Source: Metallyticus violacea | Taxonomy: Eukaryota > Arthropoda > Insecta > Mantodea > Metallyticidae | Assembly: GCA_030762175.1 (NCBI GenBank) | Contig: CM060831.1 | Location: forward strand, 144,165,501-144,229,500 | Length of the DNA stretch: 64,000 bases | Reading direction: 5' to 3' | In this document: positions 59,554 through 64,000 of the stretch, one piece after another | How the letters are laid out: the number at the start of each line of letters is the position of its first letter | Numbering within the stretch: the first letter of the stretch is position 1 | Position numbers and translations under genes: made by a program | The notes under the pieces: model-generated | Seen by the model: only the letters and a program-made list of their open reading frames with translations | What the model was told of the DNA's origin: nothing | Databases searched by the model: none

Positions 59554-60629
59554 GGCTGTTCAATACTTTTTTTCATATCTTGATAATTTTGATGAATTTC
59601 CTCAAATAGGAAATAGTCCCCTGTGTGATGCTAAGCATCTGTTCCAGCGTTTTTGCCAGTGTTCAAAGACATGCTGGAAACAATTTTTGGAAGACCCTTC
59701 AGTATTGCAGAATTTTCTTAAATTTGGGAAAGAGAGAGAGAAAAAAGGGCCACTGGGGGCTAAAAATGGACTTTAGGGAGGGTGTGTAAAACACTTCACA
59801 TTTCTTTTTGTAAGATTGTGTCCGTACATTATCATAGAGCAGCATCCAACTCGTGGCATGGAAGCGAAGTTTTTTGCTTGTAAAATGACCTTGCAGTTGT
59901 GGGGATATCTCTGTATCGCGCCCAGTTAGTAAGCAGGTACGACATGCTGGTAAACAATTCCTTGAATATCAGAAAATGAGACTTTTCTATCAGAAGCAAC
60001 CACTTTGCTTTCTTTTGTTGCTGACCACACAGAACTTTGTTCGCTCTCGTGACGTGATCAAGTTTCATAGCAGCTGAAAGAAACTCGGCACCTTCCTGTA
60101 ATGTCATCTTCAACTGCATACAAGTCTGCACATGAACGTTCTTCGCTCCCATACGTCTCATGTACAACGTTTCAGTCATCAATGCGTGGGGGTAGGCACT
60201 GAGCTTTTCAGGATTTCTGAAAGTGTTCTTAAAGTTATTCGACGATCCTCTCTCAAAATGACAGCAACGGTGTTAATGTTTTCTTGCGGGTCCACCTTTC
60301 TTCGAAATGATGTCTCTCCTCTTTTAAACATTTCAACCATCTTCGAGCTGTGCTATACAATTGTCCATTCTCCTGTAACATGCCTCAGCTGAAGATACGT
60401 TGAAACAAAAGCCGAACTTCACAGCTGCATATGGTTCGTCGTGTGTCACCTCCATTTTGCTGTAGGTGGATATCAACATGTCTCAACTTGTACACCTTTC
60501 ACAGACGGGAACAGGAAATAAAAACAATGAAACTAGTACTGCGTGTACATTAAGCTAAAATATATTGAAAGTTAACTTTTAGAGCGAGATATTGTTTGTA
60601 CATAAGGATAATATTTTATTGAACAGTCC
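59554..60629 (-). mobile_element. mariner M2 copy, minus orientation
   Basis: About 1.08 kb. The inverted ends contain GGCTGTTCAATA (59554-59565) and TATTGAACAGTCC (60617-60629). The transposase start lies near 60453 (MEVTHDEPYAAVKFGF). At the other end, near 59640-59700, a frame contains LAKTLEQML, a decayed form of the C-terminal DWQKRWxxC block. A 116-codon minus frame (59832-60182) is an internal part without clear motifs. It is heavily mutated. Confidence 0.83.
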
Positions 60630-61396
60630 TCAAGGTCAAAGTTTAACATTAACGACAATTAAAGAATAGGTTCCCTGCAGCCAAAAAATTAATTTACAGG
60701 AAATCTAGAAACTACAGTGCATAGAGACAATATATTGCTACGGAGATTGTAATGAAAAATGAGATACGTTAAAGAGTTGCCCTTATTTATTTCAATAAAC
60801 TGCTGCAAGTGTGGATGACGTTTTCCAACGCCACTGCAGGGAGAGCAAACTGGCGGTGTAATATAGAGTGCATGTCCGCTTTCCCAGGCCGGGCTTCTCC
60901 ACTAAACAATCCAATTAATAATGAGAAAGCCGCAGGAACAACGGGGCACCACCTGGGAGCTGGCCGCAGCACAACACGGCCCCTATTGGACGGCAACTTC
61001 TGCACATCAACTTCTCTCACTATGGTCACCGTTCATCGGATGCTTCCTGAAATAAGTTTGCTTCACCAGCACCGCGTGTTCCTACTCTGCTACTTGCAGG
61101 GTGTGTTTCAACCGAGGTACCTGTTCTGCGATATGCAGGGTGTGTCTCAAAGGCTACTGAACAATGTCTGAAAATGTGCCAACCATTGGTGTTTGATGTT
61201 TCATCAGCAATAACGCTCATCTAATGATATTTTTTATTGTTTACCTAATTTAATTATTATATTTTCATCATGCTTTCTATGATGTGAGTTCAACAAATTG
61301 TTTTACCGCAATGTGTTCCTTTACTCCTCGATTTACTCTGAACTTCTAGTTGGTTCCTTGGATTAGTACTGCCATGAACTAACTGGCATGAATCAA
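60630..61396. other. GC-rich unrecognised block
   Basis: Between 60800 and 61170 the sequence is GC-richer and open on both strands (120 codons plus, 80 and 64 minus). None of the products is recognised. GCAGGGTGTGTYTCAA is repeated at about 61097 and 61136. It may be an unknown retroelement piece. Confidence 0.35.
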
Positions 61397-61660
61397 TTGC
61401 CTTAGCGGGGCGGTAACACTTGGGGTTCAAATCTCTTGGGGCCGGCTTGGATCTTTTTCGTGGTTTCCCTTGGTCACTTAGGTGAATCCTGGGATGGATG
61501 TTTATTTTCCATGAAATTTCCGCTTCTCCATTTGGTTCTTTCATTCCGTTGGTTCTGTTACAGTGTGACGAAGGCTAGTACAGCGTGACGGTGACTTGCG
61601 CTTTGGAAATATTTCTCTCCCATCATCATTAAAGTCGCTCTTCTAAGGGGCTCGACTTTA
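61397..61660 (+). mobile_element. SINE D copy 2
   Basis: tRNA-like head with a box A-like TTAGCGGGGCGGTAACAC and box B-like GGGGTTCAAATCTC (61403-61434), then a body with TCACTTAGGTGAATCCTGGG (61474-61493) and GATGGATG. The body matches the reverse complement of 54590-54797. The 3' boundary is uncertain. Confidence 0.7.
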
Positions 61661-62640
61661 CAAAATTCTATATTGTGTTTTTTTAATTGTACTTTATTCA
61701 TTATTATGTTGCGAAAAAAATCATAATTGATCTGCAATAGCTTATTGGAGAAAAAAAAAACAATGCATTTATATTTTCTATTCGTTTTATATATATTATC
61801 TAGTTTTTTAATATAATGTTATATATAAGTGTACTTAAATTATTATTTGTTTGGGTATAACTTTCCGAGCTACAGTGGTCCCGCTAGACATTGCCTGCGT
61901 GAAATAGGTCTGGAAAGTCAAGGTCATGTAAGGTAAATTTGCTCTGGCTAAATGGCTGCTGAGTCTTTGGTTTTTATTTTTGTGGTTACTGTTAGCAACG
62001 TAGTGAAAAAAAAAGCACCTATTGAAAGCATGCCCCACAAGCTACATAATAATCTATTCAAATATACATACTTTATACAAAAAAAAAAACGATTTATAAT
62101 CTTTATACACTTTTTTATATTTGCTACTGCCACTCAATCTACTGAAATTCGCAGAGACTAGAGCCCAGTTATTCTAATAAAACATTCTATTTACTAATGC
62201 ACTATTACACTCATTTATATTCAAACTTATTTCAACAACCATCGTTCGATTATATTTGCATACTATTCAATATGATACAAAATAAGATCAAAACTAAAAT
62301 AATATTAAAACTACTCATCTATTTTAGATACTTTCATTTTGAAGTTATTTGCCTACATTCTGGACTGAATGCACACAATTCCAGTGTGCATTCAGTATTA
62401 CCATGATTTATTACTGTATTACGATCTCCTATTCATATTTATCTAGTCTATTATACTCCTAGATTATGTACATTTTCTTCCATCTTCCTTTTAACCATTC
62501 TTATCCATTTCTCTCTAACTTTGCCAAATAGTTCCCTACAATTTTTATATTCTTTTCCTCTTTTACAATTAAACTCTTTTTAATAAATATTTTCCCATCT
62601 AAATTATTCCACTTTGGTTGCATTATCTTGTTCTCTCCAT
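61661..62640. other. no recognised gene
   Basis: Very AT-rich sequence, nothing identified. Confidence 0.5.
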
Positions 62641-62939
62641 TGCTGGTTTGTTTTATTTACGAACACTCTTTAACATCTCAGGTCATCAGCGACCCATTCA
62701 ATTTAAGGTGTGAAACGGCCGATACATTTTGCTCAGAGGTCCCTTTTTTTTCAGGCTTGAGGTTCATTTACATGCCGTAAATGTACGACATGGGACCCAC
62801 GGCTTTACTCCCCTTCCGAAGGAAGCCATACTTACAATTTTTACGCCCGATAAAAATTCAACGATCCTGGCGGGATTGAACTCACGATTTTGGTCTACGA
62901 GGCAAGTATGGTTACCACTATACCACCAGGACTGACAAA
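62641..62939 (-). mobile_element. SINE B copy 8 with perfect 10-bp TSD
   Basis: Minus orientation, full length. Flanking direct repeats TTCTCTCCAT at 62631-62640 and 62940-62949. The body is well conserved. The box B region carries changes (GGGATTGAACTCACG). Confidence 0.93.
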
Positions 62940-63225
62940 TTCTCTCCATAACTTTGTTCACTTATAGTATAAACAAAGAAAATCCTTACTAATTTCTCCA
63001 AACATTGGAAGTTTTTCTACATCTTTATCATATTTTATACCTTTTTAAATTCATAGCTCCAGTTCTAGCCCAAGTAAGCCCCAACCTGTGATACAAGAAC
63101 TCATTTCCCCCCCTATTCCCTACTGTTTTTATTTGTCTATTAAGGCTCAATAATGACCCTAGAAGTTCCAAGTTTATACTTTTTCACCACTGAAAAATCT
63201 TAAAAATACTGGAAAATGTTCTACC

Positions 63226-63227
<2 letters not shown>

Positions 63228-63264
<37 letters not shown>

Positions 63265-63272
63265 CAACAACA
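63228..63272. repeat. (TAA)n then (CAA)n microsatellite
   Basis: About 11 TAA/ATA units running into about four CAA units. Confidence 0.95.
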
Positions 63273-63292
63273 AATCACGTTATCCTTTCTTC

Positions 63293-63349
<57 letters not shown>
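63293..63349. repeat. (TTA)n microsatellite
   Basis: About 19 perfect units. Complementary to the TAA run just upstream. Confidence 0.95.
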
Positions 63350-63655
63350 GGTTGTTTTATGTGGTAAATTCATCAAGGTGGTATTTGTAAAAGTTTCTCT
63401 CGGATAAAGAATTATTTTTTTTATATAGTAATTTTGCAGAACACACTCATATCTTTTACGATATTCTTCTCTCTTCTCCTTATTGATTATCGGATATCAT
63501 ATGGTTACGCTGCAGTTTATTAGTTGTGTTGTAAAGTGCGTAAAACACAAGCTCGCTAGCTCTATAAATTATTATTTTTTTGTCAAAAATGTTATAATTC
63601 AGAAACTTTCTCAGCCAAACACAAAATTAGAATTTAGGAGAAAAATTAAAGTAAT

Positions 63656-63656
63656 G

Positions 63657-63688
<32 letters not shown>
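63656..63688. repeat. (TAA)n microsatellite
   Basis: About 11 units. It gives a false poly-Ile stretch in the overlapping frame. Confidence 0.95.
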
Positions 63689-63693
<5 letters not shown>

Positions 63694-64000
63694 AAATGCT
63701 TGACTGTAATTCAGAAATAACTAATAAATAAAAACCGAAAACCATAATGAATAAGCACGATTTACCCACCTTAATTAGATAATGTGCATAATTTTATTTT
63801 ATCTCTGTGACAAATATCTTCTAAAATCATGTCTATTTTGAAAAAAAATCAGTATTCATGGTTAACGTTTCAATTGATGAAACTACAACTTTTCGTTTAA
63901 CAGCGCTCGTTAAATAAATGCCTTGGCTTTGGCGATAGGCACGTCTTCAGATAAATTCACCCGGTTCGGAGCAGGTTTTTGGAAAAATGACATCAAAGGT

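Overview
The window reads as AT-rich nuclear DNA from an animal with a repeat-laden genome, most likely a hemimetabolous insect (a cockroach or termite relative is plausible but not proven). The clues are an interstitial tract of the arthropod telomere repeat TTAGG, several lineages of Tc1/mariner elements, short tRNA-derived SINEs with target-site duplications, a 5'-truncated non-LTR retrotransposon and many trinucleotide microsatellites. Nothing looks bacterial: there are no operons, ribosome binding sites or long reading frames. I found no host protein gene, rRNA or functional tRNA that I can defend. The window is best read as intergenic or long-intron sequence, and its annotation is mainly a repeat annotation.

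Layout. 0-10.6 kb is mostly plain AT-rich sequence, with an inverted pair of a dispersed repeat (155-330 and 3095-3250), a tRNA-like SINE head near 520-593 and a GC-rich patch near 4.9-5.3 kb. 10.6-16.6 kb is a mariner graveyard: two lineages lie back to back at 10.6-11.9 kb, with more remnants at 15.3-16.6 kb and the (TTAGG) tract at 14.1 kb. 17.8-34.2 kb alternates SINE copies of two families (called A and B here) with a recognisable mariner (24.65-25.80 kb), a fragment of the same family (23.05-23.45 kb), a DDE transposase remnant (28.8-29.27 kb) and a 96-bp tandem array (30.18-30.77 kb). Each unit of that array carries a heat-shock-element-like motif and most carry a CRE/ATF-like octamer. 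38.1-39.0 kb is the 3' end of a LINE. 41.9 kb holds a 190-bp element with a perfect 29-bp inverted repeat and 12-bp flanking direct repeats. 43.0-44.2 kb is another mariner. 46.6-47.2 kb has a TATA/initiator arrangement that may be an old LTR. 49.0-49.6 kb is a decaying tandem array of about 150 bp. 52.5-53.1 kb is a SINE nested inside a SINE, each with its own target-site duplication. 54.3-60.6 kb is a dense cluster: SINE A next to SINE D, a Tc/mariner-type element split by SINE B, another SINE A, a 1.29-kb mariner and a 1.08-kb mariner.

How the parts relate. The SINEs have Pol III box A and box B and must have moved with the retrotransposition machinery of an autonomous LINE. The LINE fragment seen here is too incomplete to supply it. 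All transposases are interrupted by stops and frameshifts, so none should be active. Family names M1-M5, SINE A-D and R1-R2 are working labels for this window only. The most interesting object is the 96-bp array with repeated HSE-like and CRE-like motifs.
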